In this document: one piece after another, positions 27,139 through 34,215 of the stretch
How positions within the stretch are numbered: the first letter of the stretch is position 1
Layout: each line of letters starts with the position of its first letter
From: Clostridiales bacterium
GTDB lineage: Bacteria; Bacillota; Clostridia; Christensenellales; Borkfalkiaceae
Direction: 5' to 3'
Assembly: GCA_015055655.1 (NCBI GenBank)
Contig: SVHW01000003.1
Location: forward strand, 1 to 64,000
Length of the DNA stretch: 64,000 nucleotides
Program-made: the position numbers and the translations under genes
Notes under the pieces: model-generated
What the model saw: the letters and a program-made list of their open reading frames with translations, nothing else
Told to the model about the DNA's origin: nothing
Database searches by the model: none

Positions 27139-27147
27139 TTATCCACA
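27139..27147 (+). other. Single DnaA-box sequence upstream of gyrB
   Basis: TTATCCACA, the exact consensus DnaA box, about 128 nt upstream of gyrB. It is a single copy, so it may be regulatory or chance. Confidence 0.3.
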
Positions 27148-27218
27148 ATCAATTTAAGGGCTTTTTTGCCGTCAAAATCGTGTTTTAGCTTTTTCTTCGA
27201 GAAAGAATACGGCAAAAC

Positions 27219-27247
27219 GAAAAACGAGCGTTTTTACGCCCGTTTTT
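27219..27247 (-). terminator. Terminator of the lipoprotein gene
   Basis: On the minus strand, AACGGGCGT-AAAA-ACGCTCGTT (one G-U pair) followed by TTTTCG. Confidence 0.7.
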
Positions 27248-27265
27248 ATTACGTTATGTATTTTC

Positions 27266-28003
27266 TTATTGATTTTGCGCAATCAATGCGTTTAAGCCCT
27301 CTTCGTCGGGCAACGCAGGAATTTCTTCCTTTTTGAAGGTGTATATTTCGTACTCTTCTCCCTTTCCTTCCTCATCACTCCACGAACAAGACCATTTTAC
27401 GGAATACAGTTTGCCGTCCAAGAAAAGTATTTCTATTTTTTCCGTTTCCTCCTCATCCGTCGTCGTTTGATAATACACGCCTTTCTCTTCGTCAAACGTG
27501 AAATCCGCCATATCGAATTCTGCCCATTCTTCTTCTATTACGTCTTCTTTGTCGAAATAAAAATGCTTACTTAAATATTCGTCCAACGTTTCGTAATGGT
27601 TTGTCCAGTCGAACTCTTTCCAAGGCCCAGCCTCGGCTTCTTCACCTTCTTCACACTTGCTATACCAATAAACCTTTCCGTTTCGAACGATTTCCCAATC
27701 CCAGGATTTAGAAATATAAACGTCTTCATTGTCTTTCTCATACTCGTAAAACATATCCCCGTTCCATATACATTTTTCCTCGTATTCCTCAGACCAACCG
27801 TCTCCTTCTAATTTTTCCCAATAATCCACTACGACGTATTTATAATCTACACTGTTGGGAGCAGCCGCCCATTGCTGCTCCGTTACCTTTTCGCCTTTGA
27901 TAACACCGCTATCACCGCCTTTGTCGTCACCGTCACCGCACGCAAACAAGCAACCAAGGCTCATCATTGCAGCCATGCCTAATACCAACCATTGTTTTTT
28001 CAT
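27266..28003 (-). CDS. Acidic lipoprotein of unknown function
   Basis: I do not recognise this 245-residue protein. It has a lipoprotein signal ending in LFAC (Cys22), followed by a mature part very rich in Glu, Asp, Trp and Tyr. No known motif is visible. It should be anchored on the outer face of the membrane. AAGGAG precedes the ATG. Its promoter lies entirely within palindromes that the adjacent divergent HTH protein probably binds, so it is likely a single-target regulated lipoprotein. Confidence 0.75.
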   Translation of the reverse strand: MKKQWLVLGMAAMMSLGCLFACGDGDDKGGDSGVIKGEKVTEQQWAAAPNSVDYKYVVVDYWEKLEGDGWSEEYEEKCIWNGDMFYEYEKDNEDVYISKSWDWEIVRNGKVYWYSKCEEGEEAEAGPWKEFDWTNHYETLDEYLSKHFYFDKEDVIEEEWAEFDMADFTFDEEKGVYYQTTTDEEETEKIEILFLDGKLYSVKWSCSWSDEEGKGEEYEIYTFKKEEIPALPDEEGLNALIAQNQ

Positions 28004-28027
28004 AAAAAATCTCCTTTTTGTATGTTT

Positions 28028-28079
28028 TGTAACAAATTGTTACATTTTATATTGTAACATTATGTTACAATTATGTCAA
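28028..28079. promoter_or_regulatory. Operators and promoter between the lipoprotein and the HTH gene
   Basis: Two palindromes with the half-site TGTAACA are present: TGTAACA-AAT-TGTTACA (28028-28044) and TTGTAACA-TTA-TGTTACAA (28052-28070). The lipoprotein promoter on the minus strand is TTGACA (28074-28079), 17 nt and TACAAT (28051-28056), so operator 2 occupies its spacer and operator 1 sits just downstream. Confidence 0.8.
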
Positions 28080-28098
28080 GAGGTTTTGATATAAATTT

Positions 28099-28308
28099 AT
28101 GGAATTAAAGGGATTAAAAACAATTCGAAAGGAAAAGGGGTACAGTCAATTAAAGGTAGCAATGGATTTATCCATCAGCCGAGAAGCGTTATCCTATTAT
28201 GAAACAGGGAAACGCAGCCCCGACGTAAATATGTTGGTTGCTTTATCCAACTATTTCAACGTTTCCGTTGATTTTTTAATCCACGGCAAAGAATTTCAAG
28301 CAAAATAA
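28099..28308 (+). CDS. Small HTH (XRE-family) regulator
   Basis: The 69-residue single-domain regulator has the HTH YSQLKVAMDLSISREALSYY and ends VSVDFLIHGKEFQAK. It is divergent from the lipoprotein and separated from it by the two TGTAACA palindromes, its probable binding sites. The Shine-Dalgarno is remote (AAGAGG ~15 nt away), so initiation may be weak. A terminator overlaps its stop codon. Confidence 0.85.
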   Translation: MELKGLKTIRKEKGYSQLKVAMDLSISREALSYYETGKRSPDVNMLVALSNYFNVSVDFLIHGKEFQAK

Positions 28309-28343
28309 CGCCGCAACGTTTCCAAAGCGTTACGGTGTTTTTA
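28307..28343 (+). terminator. Terminator of the HTH gene
   Basis: A 12-position stem AACGCCGCAACG against CGTTACGGTGTT (one mismatch, one G-U), then TTTT. Confidence 0.7.
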
Positions 28344-28369
28344 TTTACTAAAAAATAGAAAAAGCTTAC

Positions 28370-28448
28370 CGCTTGAACGCCTGACGGCGTTGGTAACGCA
28401 AAACTTTGTTTTGCTTTGGATGGACTTTATTTTGCCCTTCGGGCAGAA
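28370..28448. repeat. Mini-hairpin DNA leading into the tandem repeats
   Basis: There is no gene. Stems in a row are ACGCC-TGAC-GGCGT, GCAAAAC-TTT-GTTTTGC and GCCC-TTC-GGGC. It is the same kind of array as at 22.1-22.3 kb. Confidence 0.65.
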
Positions 28449-28652
28449 ACGCCTGCGGCGTTGGGCGCAACCTACGGTTGCTTTTGGGAAGGCTTTATTT
28501 TGCCCTTTGGACAACTCTTGACAGAGTGTCGCAAGGGTTTCACCCCTGCACCCCATAAGGGACTATGCCCCTTAACCCCTCATTGACGATAACGTTACAC
28601 TCAAACATTAACGAAAGATAGAAAAATTTGCCAGCGGTGGCTCACCGTGCGG
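28449..28652. repeat. Tandem mini-hairpin unit 1
   Basis: A 204-nt unit that recurs at a 219-nt offset. Stems in order: ACGCC-TGC-GGCGT, GCAACC-TAC-GGTTGC, TTTGCCC-TTTGG region, GACA-GAG-TGTC, GGG-TTTCA-CCC, AAGGG-ACTATG-CCCCTT, then the dispersed element GATAGAAA...CGGTG-GCT-CACCG. No reading frame has a ribosome site. Confidence 0.8.
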
Positions 28653-28667
28653 AGGCTCGCCACTTGA

Positions 28668-28871
28668 ACGCCTGCGGCGTTGGGCGCAACCTACGGTTGC
28701 TTTTGAGAAGGCTTTATTTTGCCCTTTGGGCAACTCTTGACAGAGTGTCGCAAGGGTTTCACCCCTGCACCCCATAAGGGACTATGCCCCTTAACCCCTC
28801 GCCTACGATAACGTTACACCCAAGCACTAACGAAAGATAGAAAAATTTGCCAGCGGTGGCTCACCGTGCGG
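28668..28871. repeat. Tandem mini-hairpin unit 2
   Basis: Same layout as unit 1. Here the third stem is perfect (TTGCCC-TTT-GGGCAA), while unit 1 has a mismatch. It ends with the dispersed hairpin element. Confidence 0.8.
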
Positions 28872-29015
28872 CGGCGATTGCCATCGGGGCGTAAAGGCTC
28901 CGCCTTTACAATCCGCAAGGGACTATATCCCTTACCCCCATGTCGGCAACGACAACGTTACACCCAAGCGTTAACGAAAGATAGAAAAATTTGCCAGCGG
29001 TGGCTCACCGTGCGG
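28872..29015. repeat. Tandem mini-hairpin unit 3 (shorter variant)
   Basis: The front part is replaced by GTAAAGGC-TCC-GCCTTTAC, as in the array near gyrA. The tail (AACGTTACACCCAAG...GATAGAAA...CACCGTGCGG) matches units 1 and 2. Confidence 0.75.
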
Positions 29016-29093
29016 TGGCTCACCGATAGACGTACGTAACCGCGGGTTGCCACAGCGCAACGCAGTATTTCGATGCGCTATAATCCCAAACGC

Positions 29094-29124
29094 AAAAAAA
29101 GAAACCCCTGCGCATCGGCAGGGG
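29094..29124 (-). terminator. Terminator of the micro-ORF transcript
   Basis: On the minus strand, CCCCTGC and GCAGGGG form a stem, followed by TTTCTTTTTTT. Confidence 0.85.
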
Positions 29125-29252
29125 ATATTTTTCAAATTCATATATATTCAGTTGTAGAGCGTTCGTCTTTTGCTATCCGCCTCTTCTCTGAACTTAATTT
29201 CACCGTGTGCGATGCTTCGCGCCGCCTCGCACTCACTTATTTCGCGGATATT

Positions 29253-29282
29253 CTATTTGCGCTCCTCGATTTCGCTGTTCAT
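29253..29282 (-). CDS. Micro-ORF 3: 9-residue peptide, with possible amber read-through to 29148
   Basis: ATG with GAGAGGAT about 8 nt upstream encodes MNSEIEERK and then TAG. The same frame continues for 34 more sense codons to TGA (29148), giving a hydrophilic Glu/Arg-rich sequence in keeping with the first nine residues. Either the amber codon is read through or the frame is a truncated small gene. I do not recognise it. Confidence 0.4.
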   Translation of the reverse strand: MNSEIEERK

Positions 29283-29300
29283 TGGACCATCCTCTCTTTT

Positions 29301-29345
29301 TTATTTCTTGACGAAGTACCTACCTGCTTTTACTACTACGGTCAT
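29301..29345 (-). CDS. Micro-ORF 2: 14-residue basic peptide
   Basis: ATG with AAAGGAGG 8 nt upstream encodes MTVVVKAGRYFVKK. It has an ideal ribosome site and ends 18 nt before micro-ORF 3. It is unrecognised; a leader or signalling peptide is possible. Confidence 0.5.
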   Translation of the reverse strand: MTVVVKAGRYFVKK

Positions 29346-29363
29346 CTCCGTGCCCTCCTTTCG

Positions 29364-29396
29364 TTAAAGTTTACGTCCTCCTTTGTACGTCGGCAT
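29364..29396 (-). CDS. Micro-ORF 1: 10-residue basic peptide
   Basis: ATG with AAAGGAGGT about 10 nt upstream encodes MPTYKGGRKL. It is the first of three micro-ORFs in series. Upstream in the leader are GCCGTA-GGGA-TACGGC and a two-codon frame (ATG CAC TAA, 29478-29486) with AAGGAAAG before it. Confidence 0.5.
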   Translation of the reverse strand: MPTYKGGRKL

Positions 29397-29560
29397 CCCT
29401 TTTAATACCTCCTTTAACCGTTGGATTTTTTCGCCGTATCCCTACGGCACTTCCGTTAACCCTTGTTAACTTCTTTCTTAGTGCATTGGTCTTTCCTTCT
29501 CCACGTGGATTTTGAGAATTTCAAACACTTTTTGTTGCTTTCTTTCTCTTTTGTACCTTT

Positions 29561-29588
29561 ATTATAGCACGAAATTTTCATTTGTCAA
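29561..29588 (-). promoter_or_regulatory. Promoter of the micro-ORF transcript
   Basis: On the minus strand, TTGACA (29583-29588), 16 nt and TATAAT (29561-29566), both perfect. The predicted RNA runs to the terminator at 29094, about 460 nt. Confidence 0.8.
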
Positions 29589-29632
29589 TAGGTTTTTGAA
29601 AATTTTTTTACTTTTTTTATAATTTTTTTTAC

Positions 29633-29673
29633 GAAAAAGCCGCAATCCCTTGAAAAACCTGAGATTGCGGCTT
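29633..29673 (-). terminator. Terminator of the ppx-maf-mreB operon
   Basis: On the minus strand, AAGCCGCAATC pairs with GATTGCGGCTT, followed by TTTCG. Confidence 0.85.
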
Positions 29674-29691
29674 CGTTATTTTCTTGTTTTT

Positions 29692-30699
29692 TTATTCGAC
29701 GGGCAGCGAAAACGCCTTCAAAAGGTCTTTTTCTCGCAAAATCGCGCCGCCGCCGATAACGGTTGCAAACTGCGGTTCTTCACAGACGTGATAGCGCATT
29801 TCAAGTTTTGCGCCTATATATTGCGGCAACTGCGCAATTTTCATTACGCCACCCGACAAGTACACGCCTTTTCTATTGACGATTGCCGCCACTTCCGCAG
29901 GCAATTTACGAAGCACCGCCAACGCATATTCTAATATCTTATCCACGTACACGCGTATGCAATCGGTTAAATCCGCCGCCTGTACGCTTGCCGCGGCAGG
30001 CCGACAGGCGTCTATCGAACTCCCTTCCGCCACCATTGCGCCACGCGCCACCGTCGACATAGAACCAAGTTCGTTTTTCAACCTTTCCGCCGTCAACGCG
30101 CCAATACGCAATCCGTTCACCCTCGCCACTTTTGCCAAGACGTTGGCGTCCATATTATTCCCGCCTACGTTCATCGATACGCCAGAAATAATCCCGTCGG
30201 CGGATACGACGGCTATATTCGTTACGCCGCCGCCGATATCCAAACAAAATACCGGGTCGCTATCACTAATTACCGCGCCTGCGCCTACCGCCGCCAAATA
30301 CGGCTGTTCGACGAAATGTACCTTTCTCAAGCCACACTCTTCTGCGAGCGCGATATACTGCGACAAAACGCTCGCCGAAACGCCGCAAGGCACGCAAAAC
30401 AGCGCTTGAATTCTATGCAATACGCCCGTCTTTACGCCTATGCGCGCAAAAAACTCTTTTAACATCGCCACGGCAAGGCGCATATCGATAATCTCCCCTT
30501 CGTATACGGGATATACGATGCTGGTGTATTCCGCCGTTTTTCCGATAAGATTTTTCGCCTCTTTCCCCACCGCTTTTATCGCTCTGTCCTCTCCGTACAC
30601 AGCCACGCAAGACGGCTCGGCAAGCACGACGCCGCTGCTGGTATCCGCGCGGTAAATTTTCGTCATAGACGAACCTAAGTCTATCGCTAATTTCCACAT
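29692..30699 (-). CDS. Actin-like rod-shape protein MreB/Mbl
   Basis: MreB filaments guide lateral cell-wall synthesis. The 335-residue protein starts MWKLAIDLGSSMTKIY (phosphate 1 motif), with LDIGGGVTNIAVV (phosphate 2) and the adenosine-type end GVYLSGGVMKIAQLP. The start is set by the family N-terminus. It follows maf after 11 nt, recalling the maf-mreBCD cluster, but mreC/mreD are absent. Several positions differ from classical MreB, so it may be a paralogue. Confidence 0.88.
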   Translation of the reverse strand: MWKLAIDLGSSMTKIYRADTSSGVVLAEPSCVAVYGEDRAIKAVGKEAKNLIGKTAEYTSIVYPVYEGEIIDMRLAVAMLKEFFARIGVKTGVLHRIQALFCVPCGVSASVLSQYIALAEECGLRKVHFVEQPYLAAVGAGAVISDSDPVFCLDIGGGVTNIAVVSADGIISGVSMNVGGNNMDANVLAKVARVNGLRIGALTAERLKNELGSMSTVARGAMVAEGSSIDACRPAAASVQAADLTDCIRVYVDKILEYALAVLRKLPAEVAAIVNRKGVYLSGGVMKIAQLPQYIGAKLEMRYHVCEEPQFATVIGGGAILREKDLLKAFSLPVE

Positions 30700-30710
30700 A
30701 TCCGTTCCCT

Positions 30711-31292
30711 TTATCCTTTTTTCAACGCCTTTATCGATTGTACCATCTCTTGACAAAGTTCGACGGGTAAACCCACTACGTTGGTAAAGCTCCCCTCAAT
30801 CCTTGCCACCAAGCCGCCGTCCTGAATCCCGTACGCTCCCGCCTTATCCATTGGCGAGCCGCCTTGTACGTACGCGTCGATAAACGCGTCGCTCAGTTCG
30901 TTAAATTGCACCCTCGTACAATCGGCGCGCAATAGCTCTTTTCTCCCTTCTTTACCGTCGGGATAAACGATACATACGCCCGTATATACTTCGTGCGTTT
31001 TCCCCGACAGCATTTTCAGCATCCGTTTTGCGTCCGCTTCGTCCTTGGGCTTCCCTAAAATTTCACCCTCGTACGCCACCACCGTGTCCGCGCCAAGCAC
31101 GCATTTGCCTTGCGCCCGTTCGCACGAAGCCACTTCTTCCGCTTTTTGCTTTGCAAGCAGCTGCACCAACGCTTTGGGCGACGTTTCCAATACGCGTTCT
31201 TCCCCGTTTGCCACGATGATTTCAAACGCGTCCACCACTTCTTTAAACAGCTGTTTTCTCCGCGGCGAAGCGCTTGCCAAAATCCAATCCAT
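30711..31292 (-). CDS. maf: Maf-type nucleoside triphosphate pyrophosphatase
   Basis: Maf proteins hydrolyse dTTP/UTP or modified nucleotides as a house-cleaning step and affect septation. The 193-residue product starts MDWILASASPRRKQL (family signature) and has VLGADTVVAYEG and GAYGIQDGG. The start is chosen by homology; GGGGAG lies very close upstream, and an upstream TTG would add an unrelated extension. Confidence 0.93.
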   Translation of the reverse strand: MDWILASASPRRKQLFKEVVDAFEIIVANGEERVLETSPKALVQLLAKQKAEEVASCERAQGKCVLGADTVVAYEGEILGKPKDEADAKRMLKMLSGKTHEVYTGVCIVYPDGKEGRKELLRADCTRVQFNELSDAFIDAYVQGGSPMDKAGAYGIQDGGLVARIEGSFTNVVGLPVELCQEMVQSIKALKKG

Positions 31293-31337
31293 ATCTCCCC
31301 TTGCCGTCCGTGTCTTCTCTTTCCATCCACTATAAGA

Positions 31338-31363
31338 CAAGCCGCCCCGAAAGGCGGCTTGTT
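31338..31363. other. Hairpin between ppx and maf
   Basis: ACAAGCCGCC and GGCGGCTTGT form a 10-bp stem without a T-run. It may attenuate or stabilise the ppx-maf-mreB mRNA. Confidence 0.5.
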
Positions 31364-31373
31364 CGTGCCTTAA

Positions 31374-32885
31374 TTACAAAATTTCCAACGTCTTTTTGAA
31401 CGCGCGTTTGAATTCCGGATTTGCCGCCGCCGCGTCGCGTATTTCCAACGCCGCGTCGCCGTTGATTTCCGTTTTCATAATCACAGAATCCCCTAAAACG
31501 TCACAGTTCAAGCCCGTCACTACGCCGCAATGCGTCCTATCCAAGCTCTCCGCGATACGAAGCAGCACGCCCAATTTTTTCACGGCGTCCAAATCCTCTT
31601 CCGTTACGAGGTCTTTATACTTCATCCAATCGACAAGCGGCACTTCCTCACGGTTGTGACAGCCCGCCACGAACGCCGCCAACACGATTTCGCGGTGCGT
31701 CGCCCCGTAGATGGACGATTGCAAAATCGTATAACAGCTATGGCGCGCGTGTTGATAATATTTCAATCTCTCGCCACAATCGTGCAAACTCGCCGCGATT
31801 TTTAATACTTTCAAGTATTGACGGGAGAATTTGTGCAATACGCGAAGCTGTTTAAACAGCTGAATTGCCAAATGCATCACGTGTTCTACGTGCTTTTCGT
31901 CGCAACCGTAATATTTTACCAGCGTTTCCAAGCTGTATCCAAGCACGTCGGAAATGGGTTTTTCCAACGTTATGGGCAACGCTTGGTTAAGCATCAACCC
32001 TTCGCGAAGTCCACAGCCGGAAATGGCAAATTCTTCCACGTTCATATAATTGATAAACGATTTTACGATAGCCATTGCCGCAGGCATAATGTCTGCGCGT
32101 TTGGGCGACAGCCCTTTTATCTTCTTGCGCTTGTCTACGTCTAATACGCGGAGCATATCGTACACCGAATTGAAATCTTCCGTCGGCATATGATAATTGT
32201 GCGGCGTATCCAAAGGATACTTTCTAACGAGTTTTGCTATCTTGAACAAATTGCGGAACGAACCGCCCACCCCAATCACTTGCGTTTCAGGGTCTACTTC
32301 GGCAAGCCAAGGCAATTTCTTTAACTGTTCGGTAAAGAATTCTTCTACGTGCAACGCGGCTTCCTCGGGCGTGGCGTCGCTTGCGAATAAATCGGTGAGC
32401 GTCACCGCCCCAAAAGGCAAGCTTGCGTAATTGAGCAAATTCCTTCTATTATAGTAAATGATTTTCGTGCTGCCGCCGCCAATTTCCAAAATCAAGCCCT
32501 TGGGTACTTCCATCGAGTTGATAACGCCGCGATATACGAGCACCGCCTCTTCTTCTTCCGAAAGCACGCGGATGGAAATGTTGCAGGAAACCTGAATTTC
32601 GTCTAAGAAAGAACGTTGATTTTTCGCGCGTCTTACCGCCGCCGTGCCCACCGCAATAATTCTGTCTACCTTTCTCGCGTCGCACAGTCTTTTAAACATT
32701 TTCAGCGTACGAATCGTTTCCGCAATCCGTTGCGGCTTTAAAAATCCGTCCCTGTCCATATCTTGGCCAAGACGAACGCTCTCTTTCAATTCGTCCACAA
32801 CCATATAATGCCCGTCCGTGAACATATCCACGATGACCAGCCTTGCCGTGTTCGAACCCAAATCAATGATGCCTATTCTTTCCAC
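31374..32885 (-). CDS. Ppx/GppA family phosphatase (exopolyphosphatase type)
   Basis: Members release phosphate from polyphosphate or hydrolyse pppGpp. Residues 1-300 form the actin-like domain (IGIIDLGSNTARL, EIGGGSTKI), and ~310-500 an HD-like helical domain with LHDCGERLKYYQHARHSCY. The 503-residue two-domain layout matches clostridial Ppx/GppA. Which substrate is used cannot be told. It is the first gene of the operon with maf and mreB. Confidence 0.92.
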   Translation of the reverse strand: MERIGIIDLGSNTARLVIVDMFTDGHYMVVDELKESVRLGQDMDRDGFLKPQRIAETIRTLKMFKRLCDARKVDRIIAVGTAAVRRAKNQRSFLDEIQVSCNISIRVLSEEEEAVLVYRGVINSMEVPKGLILEIGGGSTKIIYYNRRNLLNYASLPFGAVTLTDLFASDATPEEAALHVEEFFTEQLKKLPWLAEVDPETQVIGVGGSFRNLFKIAKLVRKYPLDTPHNYHMPTEDFNSVYDMLRVLDVDKRKKIKGLSPKRADIMPAAMAIVKSFINYMNVEEFAISGCGLREGLMLNQALPITLEKPISDVLGYSLETLVKYYGCDEKHVEHVMHLAIQLFKQLRVLHKFSRQYLKVLKIAASLHDCGERLKYYQHARHSCYTILQSSIYGATHREIVLAAFVAGCHNREEVPLVDWMKYKDLVTEEDLDAVKKLGVLLRIAESLDRTHCGVVTGLNCDVLGDSVIMKTEINGDAALEIRDAAAANPEFKRAFKKTLEIL

Positions 32886-33148
32886 TTCTTACCTCTCTTC
32901 TTTTCAACGTCCTACGGACGCTGCGTGTTTACAATAGTGTCTTTGGGGCATTGCGTTGCAATTTTTAATACTTCCCCATTTTGATTTTTCCCATAGTTTA
33001 CCATAGAAAAAACTATTTGTAAATACCATTTTTAAAATTTTTTTTGATTTTTTTGCTATTTTTTTCATTTTCGACAAAAACCGCGGCATTTTTTGTGCGT
33101 TTTGCCTTGCCGTTTTTTATAAAAACGGACGCATCGTCCCAACGCCTA

Positions 33149-33511
33149 TCAACCGCGCAAAGCGGAAAGAAAACTGAAAAAAGAGAGCCCTATTAAAAAC
33201 GCGCCGAACGCCTTGGCAAGAACGGCGGAAGGCAACGCGGCAGCCGCCGTCGCGCCTGCCACCGACAAAAGCAGGGCAGGCAGAATTATCCACCCTATCC
33301 CCCTCGTTTTTAACAGCCCGTTCTCCGCGTGCGTCTTCAACGCGCCGATACTCATCGGCAAAAAGGCAAATAGGTTGGCGCATTGCGCAATTTTTTGTTC
33401 TACGCCGCCCACCAACGTCAAAAGCGGTATCGTCACCGTGCCGCCGCCCATCCCCATCCCTGCGGGGATTCCGCCTATAAATCCAAGCAATAAATACAGG
33501 TAAAAAGTCAT
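33149..33511 (-). CDS. Half-size TSUP (TauE/SafE) transporter subunit 2
   Basis: This 120-residue membrane protein resembles one half of a TauE/SafE transporter. The N-terminal glycine motif GFIGGIPAGMGMGGGTVTIPLL is followed by about three more membrane segments. Full TSUP proteins are ~250 residues with two such halves. The first gene of the pair lies 113 nt upstream. The start MTFYLYLLLG has no clear Shine-Dalgarno. The two products probably form a heterodimer that exports an organic or sulfur anion. Confidence 0.8.
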   Translation of the reverse strand: MTFYLYLLLGFIGGIPAGMGMGGGTVTIPLLTLVGGVEQKIAQCANLFAFLPMSIGALKTHAENGLLKTRGIGWIILPALLLSVAGATAAAALPSAVLAKAFGAFLIGLSFFSFLSALRG

Positions 33512-33534
33512 ATGTAGCAGGTGGAAAACTGCCC

Positions 33535-33610
33535 GCAGAGAGCCTCTGCACTCCCCATTTTTTTTCGCTTTATCTTCGGGATTCTTCGGGCTATCGCCCT
33601 CAAAATAACA
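33535..33610. repeat. Small-repeat DNA between the two TSUP genes
   Basis: It contains GCAGAG-AGC-CTCTGC (33535-33549), a 6-bp stem with a 3-nt loop, and on the minus strand a GTTATTTTGAGGGCGATAGC...CGAAGAATCCC sequence resembling the widespread 'TTCTGAG...CGAAGAATC' intergenic repeat. No gene is seen. Confidence 0.5.
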
Positions 33611-33624
33611 AGAGAGAAAAAACT

Positions 33625-33990
33625 TCACCTGAAAAATAAAAACGCCCCTGCTATCGCTTGCAAAATGGAAAAGAGAATCGCCACCGTTTTTTCCGGCAGT
33701 TTCCCTAAAAACTGCGCGCCGAGCGCACCGCCCACGCTCACCCCAAGCGCCGTGGGGATAAGCACGGAAAAATCGTAAAAACCACGCAAAAAATAGAATA
33801 AAAACGACAAAAACGATACGGGCAAAATCACCAAAATTGCCGTGGCGTGCGCGCTTTTTCCATCGTAACCGTTCTTTTGCAATAACGGCACGGCAAGCAT
33901 ACCGCCGCCTCCGCCGAATAAGCTGTTGGCAATCCCGACGGCGCTGCCGCAAAATACTCTACCGCCAACGCTCGCTTTTTTTTCTTCCAT
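33625..33990 (-). CDS. Half-size TSUP (TauE/SafE) transporter subunit 1
   Basis: The 121-residue protein has the TSUP half-signature GIANSLFGGGGGMLAVPLL, four hydrophobic segments and an end VAILFSILQAIAGAFLFFR. It is a complete frame with its own stop, so the pair is split rather than frameshifted. The ribosome site GGAGGGGG is excellent but can be hidden in a hairpin with CCCTCC just upstream. Confidence 0.82.
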   Translation of the reverse strand: MEEKKASVGGRVFCGSAVGIANSLFGGGGGMLAVPLLQKNGYDGKSAHATAILVILPVSFLSFLFYFLRGFYDFSVLIPTALGVSVGGALGAQFLGKLPEKTVAILFSILQAIAGAFLFFR

Positions 33991-33995
33991 TTTCC

Positions 33996-34010
33996 CCCTC
34001 CTTTGGAGGG
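33996..34010 (-). promoter_or_regulatory. Shine-Dalgarno-sequestering hairpin
   Basis: On the mRNA, CCCTCC-AAA-GGAGGG is a 6-bp stem with a 3-nt loop covering the entire ribosome site of TSUP subunit 1. Confidence 0.55.
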
Positions 34011-34101
34011 ATTTTCTTTTCCCACCACTCGTCCATAGTCGTATTTTGCGTATTTTTTTTGATTTTATAAAACTTTTTCCCGCTTTTCACGCCAGAAACG
34101 C

Positions 34102-34130
34102 TTGCTTATAAATCGATTTTGTATTAAAAT
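34102..34130 (+). promoter_or_regulatory. Promoter of the large surface lipoprotein
   Basis: TTGCTT (34102-34107), 17 nt and TAAAAT (34125-34130). The ~80-nt leader ends in AAGGTGG before the ATG. Confidence 0.55.
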
Positions 34131-34215
34131 AATATAGCGTGGGCTGTTAGGCTCTCGTCGGCGTGGTTAAAACACGCGAAAAAAGGTAAAAACAAATACC
34201 AAAAAAGGTGGTTGT

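Noticed and set aside
28370-29015. CRISPR array
   Set aside because: Repeat period is 219 nt with conserved interior, no 25-40 nt repeats with unique spacers, and no cas genes.
29073-29405. 110-codon plus-strand frame opposite the micro-ORF transcript
   Set aside because: It has no ribosome site, and the opposite strand carries promoter, ribosome sites and terminator.
33149-33952. One 267-codon TSUP gene instead of two
   Set aside because: The first half of that frame is Arg-rich nonsense overlapping the true first half-gene in another frame; TSUP similarity starts only at MTFYLYLLLG.
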